Source: Streptomyces subrutilus (lineage in GTDB: Bacteria > Actinomycetota > Actinomycetes > Streptomycetales > Streptomycetaceae). From it: a stretch of 64,000 nucleotides of DNA. Within the stretch, counting starts at the first letter, position 1; every line of letters begins with the position of its first letter. Positions 17,040 through 25,173 of the stretch are shown piece by piece. The translations under genes and the position numbers were made by a program. The stretch spans positions 5,870,001-5,934,000 of the forward strand of contig NZ_CP023701.1 in NCBI RefSeq assembly GCF_008704535.1. The letters are read 5' to 3'. Under the pieces are notes generated by a model. That model was not told the DNA's origin, did not search any database, and saw only the letters and a program-made list of their open reading frames with translations.

Positions 17040-17951
17040 TCAGGCGTGACAGAGGATCGGGGTCCCGCCGTTCATCACCGTCATGTCCCGCAGCACGCCG
17101 AGGATGTCCAGCGGACCGCCCTCGGGCTCGCCGGCCAGTTCCGCGTACGCCCGGTGCACGTTGGCCACCAGCCGCTCGCTCTCCCGCCAGGCCGCGAACT
17201 CGCCCAGGTCGGCCCGGCGCGCCGTCTCCAGCGGGGTCAGCCCCTGCTCCCGTCCCTCGCGCGCCAGCTCGGCGACGTACCGCAGGTACCGCTCGGTGTC
17301 CTCGTAGGCCGAGGGGTCGGTCAGCGGCCCGTGGCCCGGTACGACGGTCTCCGCGTCCAGCGCGCGCAGCACCTCCAGCGCCCGCAGCGAGCCGGCCAGC
17401 GAGCCCATCGCCAGGAACGGGGTCCCCCCGGCGAAGACCAGGTCGCCGGTGAACACCACCCGCTGCCGCGGCAGCCACACGATCGAGTCCCCGATGGTGT
17501 GGGCCGCGCCCGGATGCAGGACCCGCACCTCCGTCCCGCCGACGTGCACCGTGACGCGGTCGCCGTAGGTGAGGTCGGGAGCGGTGATCTCCACCGCGCC
17601 GAAGTCCGTCTCGGGCCAGATCGCCTCCAACTGGTGCCCGGCGGCGAGCTGCTCGACCCGCGCGTTCTCGTGCGCCAGGATCAGCGCCCCCGGCGCGAAG
17701 ACCGCGTTGCCGTAGGTGTGGTCGCCGTGGTGGTGGGTGTTGACCACGGTGCGCGGGAGCGGCGCCCCCGCAGCCACGACCGCGTCGCGCAGGGCGAGCG
17801 CCCGCCGTTCGGTGGCGGCGGTGTCCACCAGGAGGGTCCGGCCGCCGTCGGTCACGAAGCCGGCGTTGTTCAGGCACCAGCCGCCGTCCGGCTGTATGTA
17901 CGCGTACACCCCGGGCGCGGGCTGGACGAGGTACGGCTCGGTGATGGTCAT
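17040..17951 (-). CDS. Metallo-beta-lactamase-fold hydrolase
   Basis: A 303-residue metal-dependent hydrolase, possibly a thioesterase or lactonase given the neighbours (inference). The core motif HHHGDHTYGN (H-x-H-x-D-H type) is near residue 96-105, followed by the HPGAAHT His near 148, GDLVF Asp near 171 and VVPGHGP His near 217, so all metal ligands are intact. ATG giving MTITEP has GGGGAG about eight bases upstream. It stands alone about 90 nt from the kinase operon on the same strand. Confidence 0.88.
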   Translation of the reverse strand: MTITEPYLVQPAPGVYAYIQPDGGWCLNNAGFVTDGGRTLLVDTAATERRALALRDAVVAAGAPLPRTVVNTHHHGDHTYGNAVFAPGALILAHENARVEQLAAGHQLEAIWPETDFGAVEITAPDLTYGDRVTVHVGGTEVRVLHPGAAHTIGDSIVWLPRQRVVFTGDLVFAGGTPFLAMGSLAGSLRALEVLRALDAETVVPGHGPLTDPSAYEDTERYLRYVAELAREGREQGLTPLETARRADLGEFAAWRESERLVANVHRAYAELAGEPEGGPLDILGVLRDMTVMNGGTPILCHA

Positions 17952-18069
17952 GTGCGTGCTCCCCGGGAGGCTCTGACAGGCGGTCAGCATCCTGCCAGGC
18001 GCCGCCACGCCGGGGGAGGGCGGGGTGCCGCCGTCCGGGGTCGGGCGGGGCCGTCCGGCCGGCGCGCCG

Positions 18070-18366
18070 TCAGTGGTCGTCGTAGTGGCCGTCGTGCGCC
18101 GCGTGGCGGTGGCCGTCGTGCACGTAGTCCACGTGGTCGCCGTGCGGTACCGCTTCGTGCCCGCAGTCCGCGCCGTGCTCGTGCGCGTGGCCCTCGTGGG
18201 CGGCGTGGCCCGCGGGCTCGCACTCGTCCCAGTGCCCGGCGTGCTCCCGGTGCAGGTGGCCGTCGTGCGCGTAGTCGACGTGGTCGCCGTGCGGCACCGC
18301 CCGGTGGCCGCAGTCGGCGCCGTGCGCGTGGGTGTGCGTCGCGTGTTCGTGGTGCAGGGTCGTCAT
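18070..18366 (-). CDS. His-rich small metal-binding protein with two 26-residue repeats
   Basis: Function not assigned. In 98 residues roughly a quarter are His, with Cys in HGADCGH and a single DEC. A unit HGADCGHxAVPHGDHVDYxHDGH occurs twice (near residues 15-38 and 63-86), separated by an acidic linker. This pattern suggests storage or buffering of zinc, nickel or copper; similar small His-rich proteins are widespread in Streptomyces without assigned function. No signal peptide or membrane segment. No recognisable Zur or Nur box upstream. Confidence 0.75.
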   Translation of the reverse strand: MTTLHHEHATHTHAHGADCGHRAVPHGDHVDYAHDGHLHREHAGHWDECEPAGHAAHEGHAHEHGADCGHEAVPHGDHVDYVHDGHRHAAHDGHYDDH

Positions 18367-18450
18367 GGCGCCGAGGCTAGACCGGATGCCCCGGAATCAA
18401 CCGTCATCGTCCGCAGTGTCCCGAGAGCGAACGAAAGCCCGATGATCACA

Positions 18451-18516
18451 CCGAAGCCGAAGCCGAAGCCGAAGCCGAAGCCGAAGCCGAAGCCGAAGCC
18501 GAAGCCGAAGCCGAAG
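18451..18516. repeat. Eleven perfect copies of the hexamer CCGAAG
   Basis: A 66-bp perfect microsatellite lies between the His-rich gene start (18366, minus) and the 3' end of the DUF202 gene (18547, minus). It is followed by a degenerate tail. It could read Lys-Pro repeats on one strand or Ala-Ser on the other, but no gene uses it. Likely variable between isolates. Confidence 0.95.
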
Positions 18517-18546
18517 CCCGCCCCGCCACGGTCCGCCGGCTCCCGC

Positions 18547-18897
18547 TCAGAGCACCGACGGCAGCGTGAGCGCGGCCATCGCGAAGACCGCCAAGGCCAC
18601 CGTGCAGGCCACCACCGCCACCGCCGCCCGCGGCGCGAGACCGGGCGGACGGGCCGTCGCCAGCGAGCGCATCCGCCGGTGCGCCACCCACAGGAACGCC
18701 ACCCAGACCAGCACGATCGCCGCCGCCCAGACCGCCCCGCCCACCCCGGACGGGTCCGCCGCCGTGCCGGAGCCGCGCCACGCCTGGCGCAGTCCCAGCA
18801 CCGACGCCACCGAACAGGCCAGTGTCGTGCGCCGCCAGGCCAGCCGGGTGCGCTCGGGCTGGAGCCCGGCGTCGCGGGCCGCCCGGTGAGCGCTCAC
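18547..18897 (-). CDS. DUF202-family small membrane protein
   Basis: A 116-residue membrane protein with the DUF202 opening LQPERTRLAWRRTTLA near residues 13-28 and three hydrophobic segments (about 25-40, 55-75 and 90-112). Role unknown. GTG start overlaps the stop of the upstream DUF202 gene by 4 nt (GTGA), so the two proteins are co-translated and probably form a complex. Confidence 0.88.
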   Translation of the reverse strand: MSAHRAARDAGLQPERTRLAWRRTTLACSVASVLGLRQAWRGSGTAADPSGVGGAVWAAAIVLVWVAFLWVAHRRMRSLATARPPGLAPRAAVAVVACTVALAVFAMAALTLPSVL

Positions 18898-19292
18898 CGC
18901 CCCCGCGTCCAGCCCAGCAGGACGACCGCCGTCATCGTCACCGCGACCAGCCCCACCCCCGCCGTCAGCACCACCGGGAACCGCGACAGCGGCAGGTCCT
19001 CGCCCCGCCGCATCGCCCGCTCGCACCGCACCCAGTGGTTGACCGCCCGCACCGCGCAGGCCGCCCCCACCGCGAGGAGCGCCACGGCCATCCCGACCCG
19101 CACCGCCCACCGCAGGTCCGGCAGGAACTGGTCCACCGCGAAACCGCCGCCCACCAGGGCCAGCGCGGTCCTGATCCAGGCCAGGAAGGTGCGCTCGTTG
19201 GCCAGCGAGAAGCGGTAGTCGGGGGTCTCGCCCTCGTCCCTCAGCCGCGAGGGCGCGAACCAGAGGCGCACGTCCTTGACGAAGTCGATCAC
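18894..19292 (-). CDS. YidH-like DUF202 membrane protein
   Basis: A 132-residue protein with the family signature YRFSLANERTFLAWIRTALALVGGG (split near residues 26-50) and three membrane segments. YidH/YidG-type DUF202 proteins occur as a pair in many bacteria, and here the partner follows with a 4-nt overlap. Function not known. The N-terminus is amphipathic and cytoplasmic. Confidence 0.9.
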   Translation of the reverse strand: MIDFVKDVRLWFAPSRLRDEGETPDYRFSLANERTFLAWIRTALALVGGGFAVDQFLPDLRWAVRVGMAVALLAVGAACAVRAVNHWVRCERAMRRGEDLPLSRFPVVLTAGVGLVAVTMTAVVLLGWTRGR

Positions 19293-19379
19293 GTGCCCAA
19301 TCTACCGGCCCGCACCCCGCACCCCCCGGAAGCCCTGCCTCCACCCGTGCTCCGACGACCGCCGCGCCTCCTACAGCCG

Positions 19380-19919
19380 CTACGCCCCCGACGGCCGCCG
19401 CGCCCGGTACGCCTCCAGCCGCCGGTACGCCTCCAGCCCGTCCGGCACCCACGGCCAGGCGCCCTCCGCCACCCGCCGCGCCAGCTCCTCCCGGGGGAGC
19501 CAGGCGTGCCAGGCCACCTCCGAGGGCTGCGGGTCGACCGGCAGCTCGCACCGCACCTCGTGCACGTACGACCACCAGGCCCCGCCCGGCCCCTCGTAGA
19601 GGAACTTGAAGAGCGGCTCCGGCTGCGGCAGCCCCCGCACCCCCAGCTCCTCCTCGGCCTCCCGCAGCGCCGCGCCCGCGTAGTCCTCGCCCGCACCGAG
19701 CACCCCGCCCACGAACATGTCGTAGTGCGCGGGGAAGACCAGCTTCGTCGCGGTCCGCCGGTGCACGAAGATCCGCCCGGCCGCGTCCCGGGCCCGCACG
19801 AACACGCAGCGGTGGATCAGCCCCCGCGCGTACACCTCGCCGCGCGGGGCGCGTCCCGTCACCCGGTCGTCCCGGTCCACCACGTCCAGCACTTCATCAG
19901 CGGCACTCACACGGTTCAT
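19380..19919 (-). CDS. NUDIX hydrolase
   Basis: Hydrolyses a nucleoside-diphosphate-linked compound. The 179-residue protein has the Nudix box with all key residues (GVLGAGEDYAGAALREAEEE then LG, about residues 73-94). The N-terminal half (DVVDRDDRVTGRAPRGEVYA then IHRCVFV) resembles the YfcD/isopentenyl-diphosphate isomerase-like branch. Substrate unknown. It is divergent from the flavoprotein gene at 19994, with a 74-nt gap. Confidence 0.92.
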   Translation of the reverse strand: MNRVSAADEVLDVVDRDDRVTGRAPRGEVYARGLIHRCVFVRARDAAGRIFVHRRTATKLVFPAHYDMFVGGVLGAGEDYAGAALREAEEELGVRGLPQPEPLFKFLYEGPGGAWWSYVHEVRCELPVDPQPSEVAWHAWLPREELARRVAEGAWPWVPDGLEAYRRLEAYRARRPSGA

Positions 19920-19993
19920 CCAACCACCCCTGTTGACGGGTTACCGGTCCGTAGCCAAGGATCGCCCCACCACCGACGGAGGACGGGTTTCCC

Positions 19994-21649
19994 ATGACGT
20001 ACGACGCAGACGTGATCGTGATCGGGGCCGGGCTCGCGGGCCTGGCGGCCACCGCCGAGCTCGTCGACGCCGGCCGCAAGGTCATCCTGCTCGACCAGGA
20101 GCCCGAACAGTCCATCGGCGGCCAGGCGCACTGGTCGTTCGGCGGCCTGTTCTTCGCGGACTCGCCCGAGCAGCGCCGCATGCGGATCAAGGACAGCCAC
20201 GACCTCGCCCTCCAGGACTGGCTCGGCACCGCCGGGTTCGACCGCACCGAGGACGCCTGGCCGCGCCGCTGGGCCGAGGCGTACGTCGACTTCGCGGCCG
20301 GCGAGAAGCGGTCCTGGCTGCACGCGCAGGGCGTCCGCTTCTTCCCCGTCGTCGGCTGGGCGGAACGCGGCGGCTACGACGCCGGCGGCCACGGCAACTC
20401 CGTCCCCCGCTTCCACATCACCTGGGGCACCGGGCCCGGGCTCGTCGAGCCCTTCGAGCGGCGCGTGCGCGCCGGGGCCGCCCGCGGCCTCGTCCGGTTC
20501 GCCTTCCGCCACCGGGTCACCGGCCTCTCCCGTACGGCTGGCGCCCTGGACACCGTCACGGGCGAGGTCCTGGAACCCTCCGGCGCCGTACGGGGCTCCG
20601 CGAGCAGCCGTACGGCCACCGGCTCCTTCTCCCTGCGGGCCCAGGCGGTGATCGTGACCAGCGGCGGCATCGGCGGCAACCACGACCTCGTGCGCGCCCA
20701 GTGGCCGCAGCGCCTCGGCACCCCGCCGCAGCGGCTGCTGTCCGGGGTCCCGGCGCACGTGGACGGCCTGATGCTCGGCATCGCCGAGGCCGCCGGCGCC
20801 AGCCACATCAACAAGGACCGGATGTGGCACTACACCGAGGGCATCGAGAACTGGAACCCGATCTGGTCCCGGCACGGCATCCGCATCCTGCCCGGACCGT
20901 CCTCGCTCTGGCTGGACGCGACGGGCCGCCGGCTGCCCGTACCGCTCTTCCCCGGGTTCGACACCCTCGGCACCCTCGACCACATCATGCGGACCGGCCA
21001 CGACCACACCTGGTTCGTGCTCAACCAGCGCATCATCGGCAAGGAGTTCGGGCTCTCCGGCTCCGAGCAGAACCCGGACCTCACCGGCAAGTCGGTCCGG
21101 CAGGTCGTCGACCGGGCGCGCCAGGCCGTGCCCGGCCCGGTCAAGGCCTTCATGGACCGCGGCGCGGACTTCGTCGTCGAGCGCGACCTGTCCGCCCTGG
21201 TGCGCGGGATGAACGCGGTGACCGAGGAGGACCTGCTCGACGAGGCCGTCGTGCGCGAGCAGGTCGTGGCCCGGGACCGGGAGATCGCCAACCCGTTCGG
21301 CAAGGACCTCCAGGTGATGGCGATCCACGGCGCCCGCAGGTACCTCGGCGACCGGCTGATCCGCACGGCCGCCCCGCACCGCATCCTGGACCCGGCGGCC
21401 GGCCCGCTGATCGCCGTCCGGCTGTCGATCCTGACCCGCAAGTCGCTCGGCGGCCTGGAGACCGACCTCTCCTCGCGGGTCCTCGCGGCCGACGGCGAAC
21501 CGCTGCCCGGCCTGTACGCGGCGGGCGAGGCGGCCGGCTTCGGCGGCGGCGGGGTCCACGGCTACCGCGCCCTGGAGGGCACCTTCCTCGGCGGCTGCCT
21601 CTTCTCGGGCCGGGCGGCGGGCCGCGCCGCCGCGACGGCGGTCGCCTGA
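19994..21649 (+). CDS. KstD-like FAD-binding dehydrogenase
   Basis: A 551-residue flavoprotein of the FAD_binding_2/succinate dehydrogenase-fumarate reductase superfamily, which includes 3-ketosteroid-1-dehydrogenase. The N-terminal dinucleotide fold VIGAGLAGLAATAEL is near residues 9-23, IGGQAHWSFGGLF near 45-57, and the C-terminal FAD loop GEAAGFGGGGVHGYRALEG near 511-529. It oxidises or reduces a C-C bond; the substrate is not clear, and the steroid-specific Tyr residues were not checked. ATG follows GGAGGACGGGTTTCCC. Monocistronic; it is followed by a long gap. Confidence 0.88.
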   Translation: MTYDADVIVIGAGLAGLAATAELVDAGRKVILLDQEPEQSIGGQAHWSFGGLFFADSPEQRRMRIKDSHDLALQDWLGTAGFDRTEDAWPRRWAEAYVDFAAGEKRSWLHAQGVRFFPVVGWAERGGYDAGGHGNSVPRFHITWGTGPGLVEPFERRVRAGAARGLVRFAFRHRVTGLSRTAGALDTVTGEVLEPSGAVRGSASSRTATGSFSLRAQAVIVTSGGIGGNHDLVRAQWPQRLGTPPQRLLSGVPAHVDGLMLGIAEAAGASHINKDRMWHYTEGIENWNPIWSRHGIRILPGPSSLWLDATGRRLPVPLFPGFDTLGTLDHIMRTGHDHTWFVLNQRIIGKEFGLSGSEQNPDLTGKSVRQVVDRARQAVPGPVKAFMDRGADFVVERDLSALVRGMNAVTEEDLLDEAVVREQVVARDREIANPFGKDLQVMAIHGARRYLGDRLIRTAAPHRILDPAAGPLIAVRLSILTRKSLGGLETDLSSRVLAADGEPLPGLYAAGEAAGFGGGGVHGYRALEGTFLGGCLFSGRAAGRAAATAVA

Positions 21650-22200
21650 CGCCGGTCGCCCGGGGGCGGTCGCCCCGAGGCCAGGCCCACCCGGCCCCGG
21701 CCCCGGCCGGAGGTCCTCGTGCGAGGAGCGTCATTCGGCCACCGACGCCCACCGCCCGTCCCCGGCGGACGCCCGCTCCGGGTCCGCCCCGGCCGGCCGC
21801 GGACCCGTACGCCGGCCACCTCCCGAGCCACCGCCGGACCCCCTGCCCGGCCCTGCGGGGCGGAGCGCCGCACCGCCCCGGACACCCGGCCGCCCCCGGC
21901 CCCCGCACGCGGCGGGCAGACCTTCCGGCGAGGCCTTCGCGCCGCTCAGCGCGGCCCCGGACACCAGGGCGCACACCGGTGCGCAGCGGTCCCGGCGGGG
22001 CGGGGGAGTGCGTCGCGGGCCGTCGTGGCGCGCCCCCGGCGGACCGGAACGCCGACCTCCCCGAACCGTCACAACCCTCCCAACTCACACCGCGCTCAAA
22101 CCAGTTGGAATGCGCCACGCAGTGGACTGGACCTTGACTCGGAGCTGTGCATACCGCTTTGCTGTCGGTGATCAAAGGTTCGCTCACCGGCACGATCTTC

Positions 22201-22214
22201 CGGTCCGCGGACCG
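22201..22214. promoter_or_regulatory. Perfect 14-bp palindrome CGGTCCGCGGACCG
   Basis: A complete self-complementary stretch lies 8 nt before a second perfect palindrome. Together they look like a pair of dimeric repressor sites or two hairpins in the leader RNA of the unknown-protein/permease operon. Confidence 0.45.
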
Positions 22215-22222
22215 TACCGGGC

Positions 22223-22239
22223 ACGTGCACCGTGCACGT
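22223..22239. promoter_or_regulatory. Perfect 17-bp palindrome ACGTGCAC-C-GTGCACGT
   Basis: Eight-base perfect arms surround one central base. It lies about 144 nt before the first gene of the operon at 22383. The form fits a dimeric repressor operator; no regulator gene is adjacent, so the protein would be encoded elsewhere. Confidence 0.55.
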
Positions 22240-22382
22240 TTTCCGGCCACCGACCCGCCCGGCCCCGCTCCGCCCGCACCACCCCGTCCGACCCTTGCCC
22301 GACCCCCGTCCGACCAGCCCGGGGCCACCCCCGGCCCACCCGCTCCGACCGCCCGCGTCCTGTCCTGGAGGGAACCCCGCGG

Positions 22383-23330
22383 ATGTCCCCGCCTCCGCCG
22401 CCCCTCGGCCGCGCCCGCAAGCGGGACGCCCAGCTCTTCGACCCGGCACTGTGCGACGCCGAACTCGTCGACGTCCGGGCCCGGTTCAGTCAGGGCCGCT
22501 GGTCCAAGGCCCGCTCCCTCCTCGTCGGCACCGGCGACGACTGGGACCGCCGCGGCCACCGCGTCGTCGTCCTCGCCGAGACCCCGGCCGCCACCGCCTG
22601 GTCGCGCGAATGGCTGCTCGCCGAACCGGAGAGCCCCGACGCCGCCACCCTCCTCGCCTGCGCCACCGTCTTCGCCGCGCTGCGCCGCAAGGCCGCGCCC
22701 GCCGCCGCCGAGGAGGCCTGTCGCCGGGCCGCCGCCCTGCTGCCCGCCGACCCCACCCCCTGGCTCGGGCTGCTCATGCTCTCGCGCGCCTTCGGCACCG
22801 AAGAGGAGTTCAGCCGCCACTTCGACCAGGTCCGGGCCCGCCACCGCGAACACCACCACGCCCACCACCTGATGGTGGCCCGGCTGGCCGAGCGCACCCC
22901 CGCCTCCGGCCAGGACCCGCTGCACGAGGTCTACGACTTCGCCGCCTGGGCCGCCGAGGAGTCCCCGGCCGACTCCCCGCTCGCCGTCCTCCCCGTCATC
23001 GCGCACGCCGAGCGCTACCGCGTGCTCGCCGCCGTCCACGGACACGGCCCCGGCCGCGCCGCCGACCACTGGTCCGGCCGCCGGGCCCGGCAGGTCCTGC
23101 GCTCCGCCTTCGACTGGTGGCTGGAGTGGGAACGCGAGGACCACCCCCGCAACCGGGTCGACCTCAACTTCCTCGCCCACGCCAAACTCTGCGAGGGCCG
23201 CCCCGCCGAGGCCGCCGCCCTCTTCCACCGGATCGGCAGCCACGCCACCCCCGCCCCGTGGTCCTACCCCGACGTCGACCCGCACAAGGCCTTCCTCGCC
23301 GCCCGCAGCGCCGCGCTCGGCACCGCCTGA
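22383..23330 (+). CDS. Hypothetical TPR-like protein
   Basis: Function not recognised. The 315-residue soluble protein is rich in Ala, Arg and Trp, with helix-pair periodicity like TPR repeats (CAELVDVRARFSQGRWSKAR near 20-45; TLLACATVFAALRRKAA near 85; HPRNRVDLNFLAHAKLCEGR near 255; EAAALFHRIGSHA near 282). It has no signal peptide or membrane segment. ATG follows CTGGAGGGAACCCCGCGG, which fixes the start. The APC permease gene begins 89 nt downstream on the same strand, so the two probably share the palindrome-bearing promoter. Confidence 0.75.
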   Translation: MSPPPPPLGRARKRDAQLFDPALCDAELVDVRARFSQGRWSKARSLLVGTGDDWDRRGHRVVVLAETPAATAWSREWLLAEPESPDAATLLACATVFAALRRKAAPAAAEEACRRAAALLPADPTPWLGLLMLSRAFGTEEEFSRHFDQVRARHREHHHAHHLMVARLAERTPASGQDPLHEVYDFAAWAAEESPADSPLAVLPVIAHAERYRVLAAVHGHGPGRAADHWSGRRARQVLRSAFDWWLEWEREDHPRNRVDLNFLAHAKLCEGRPAEAAALFHRIGSHATPAPWSYPDVDPHKAFLAARSAALGTA

Positions 23331-23419
23331 GCCGCGGCCGCGCGCCGGCCCCGCTCCGGCCCGCACGGCCCCGCCCCGCTCCCGAAGCCGCAGACACCCC
23401 CGACCCGAAAGGACCCGCC

Positions 23420-24964
23420 ATGCCCACGGGCAGATCCACCACGCTCCAGCAACCGGCCGAGATCCGCACGTACAAGGGACAGGACCGCGCCCTGCGCGCC
23501 GACCGCCTCGGCACCGCCGGCCTGCTGCTCTCCGTACTCGCCGCCAGCGCGCCCCTGATGGTCGTCGCCGGAGTCATGCCCACCACCTTCGGCGTCATGG
23601 GCATCGTGGGTCAGCCGCTGCTCTTCGTGATCCTCGGCATCGTCCTCGCCCTCTTCAGCATCGGCTACGCCGAGATGAGCCGGCACGTCCACAACGCCGG
23701 CGCCTTCTACGCGTACATCGCCCGAGGCCTCGGCCCCACCGCCGGCGCCGGTGCCGCGCTCGTCGCCCTCGTCGCGTACAGCGCCATGCAGGTCGGCGTC
23801 TTCGGCATCCTCGGCTTCGAGATCTCCGGACTGTTCGCCACCTACCTGGACATCGAACTGGCCTGGTGGATACCGGCCCTGCTCGCCGTCGCCGCCACCG
23901 GCGCCCTCGGCTGGCTCAAGATCGACCTCAACGCGAAGGTGCTCGGCGTCCTCCTCCTGATCGAATGCGCCCTCGTCGTCGTCTTCGACGTCGCCGCCCT
24001 CGGCAAGCCCGGCCCCGAGGGCCTCTCGCTCCAGGCGTTCAACCCCGAGGCCCTCGGCGGCGCCGGCCTCGGCACCGCCCTGTGCTTCTGCATCGCCGCC
24101 TTCGTCGGCTTCGAGCAGTCCCCGGTCTACGCCGAGGAGACCAGCAGGCCGCACATCGTCGTGTCGCGCGTGATGTTCCTCGCCGTCGGCTTCGTCGCCC
24201 TCTTCTTCGCCTTCAGCTCCTGGGCCCTCACCGTCGCCACCGGCCCGTCCGCGGTGGTCGCGACCTCCGCCGAAGCCGGGCCCGGCCTGCTCTTCCAGCT
24301 CACCCAGGACCGCCTCGGCGCCACCTTCACCGACGTCCTGCACGTCCTGTTCGTGACCGGCATGTTCGCGGCCATGCTCAGCTTCCACAACGTCGTCGCC
24401 CGCTACGCCTTCGCCATGGGCCGCGAGGGCCTGCTCCCGGCCTCCCTCGGCCGGACCAACCCCGGCACCGGCGCCCCCGGCACCGGCTCCCTGCTGCAGA
24501 CCGGCGTCGCCGCCCTCGTCGTGATCGCCTTCGCCGTCACCGACGACGAGCCCGCCGGCGACCCCACCACCCCCGTGCTCCACCTGTTCACCTGGATGGG
24601 CAGCGTCGGCGCCCTCGGCGTGACCCTCCTCATGGCCGCCGCCTCCTTCGCCGTCATCGCCTTCTTCGTCCGCCGCGGCACCGCCGGCGCCCAGGTCTGG
24701 CGGCTCGTCGCGGCCGGCGCCGCCGGCCTGGCCCTGCTCGGCATCGCCGGCTACACCGTCAAGGACTTCGGCGTCCTGGTCGGCGCCGCCGAGGGCTCCG
24801 CCCTCAGCTGGGTCCTTCCCGGCATCATCGCCGCCGCCGCCCTGACCGGCCTGGCGTACGGAGAGGTGCTGCGCCGCCGCCGCCCCGAGGTGCACGCCCG
24901 CATCGGCCTGGGGAACGAGGCCTTCCGCCTCGACCAGGCCGCCGGCGCCAACCCCGACGACTGA
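23420..24964 (+). CDS. APC-family amino acid permease
   Basis: Membrane carrier of 514 residues with about twelve hydrophobic segments. It shows the APC superfamily opening (LGTAGLLLSVLAASAPLMV near 31-49), SIGYAEMSRHVHNAGAFYAYIARGLG near 77-102, and FIAAFVGFEQSPVYAEET-type segment near 222-238. It resembles the actinobacterial branch that includes amine and cationic amino acid carriers; substrate not determined. Starts with MPTGRST after AAAGGACCCGCC. It ends at a hairpin at 24988-25021. Second gene of a probable operon with the TPR-like protein. Confidence 0.88.
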   Translation: MPTGRSTTLQQPAEIRTYKGQDRALRADRLGTAGLLLSVLAASAPLMVVAGVMPTTFGVMGIVGQPLLFVILGIVLALFSIGYAEMSRHVHNAGAFYAYIARGLGPTAGAGAALVALVAYSAMQVGVFGILGFEISGLFATYLDIELAWWIPALLAVAATGALGWLKIDLNAKVLGVLLLIECALVVVFDVAALGKPGPEGLSLQAFNPEALGGAGLGTALCFCIAAFVGFEQSPVYAEETSRPHIVVSRVMFLAVGFVALFFAFSSWALTVATGPSAVVATSAEAGPGLLFQLTQDRLGATFTDVLHVLFVTGMFAAMLSFHNVVARYAFAMGREGLLPASLGRTNPGTGAPGTGSLLQTGVAALVVIAFAVTDDEPAGDPTTPVLHLFTWMGSVGALGVTLLMAAASFAVIAFFVRRGTAGAQVWRLVAAGAAGLALLGIAGYTVKDFGVLVGAAEGSALSWVLPGIIAAAALTGLAYGEVLRRRRPEVHARIGLGNEAFRLDQAAGANPDD

Positions 24965-24987
24965 CCTCTCTTTCCAGCCTCAGCTAA

Positions 24988-25021
24988 GCCCCCGACGCCT
25001 CTTTCCAAGGTCGTCGGGGGC
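24988..25021 (+). terminator. Hairpin terminator after the APC permease
   Basis: A perfect 10-bp stem (24988-24997 with 25012-25021) with a 14-nt loop lies 23 nt after the permease stop. Confidence 0.65.
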
Positions 25022-25173
25022 TTCGCTGCGCATGGAGGCGATTTTGGCGGGTAACGGGGGCCCATGGTCTCCTGGTGCGACCAAAACGCCCGGACCGCCG
25101 CACAGGGGACACCACCGACCTCCCCGCGCCCGGTCCGGACCTGCCTGCCCGATCCACGAAGGCGAAGTCATAG

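Larger units (their letters stand above)
21650..22382. other. 733-bp region without a gene: operator-rich leader of the next operon
   Basis: No frame here has a start, ribosome site or recognisable product. The first 350 bp are C/G-rich with no pattern. From about 22060 the composition becomes A+T-richer (cctcccaactcac; aaaccagttgg; ttgactcgg at 22135), as expected for a promoter. Two perfect palindromes follow at 22201-22214 and 22223-22239, then a pyrimidine-rich leader of about 140 nt up to the GGAGG before 22383. Confidence 0.6.

Noticed and set aside
18451..18516. Lys-Pro repeat protein encoded by the hexamer array
   Set aside because: No start codon with a ribosome site and no stable frame on either side; noncoding repeat is simpler.
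21718..22171. A 150-codon frame in the 733-bp gene-free region
   Set aside because: Arg/Pro-rich product without a ribosome site, crossing the A+T-richer promoter section; not supported as a gene.
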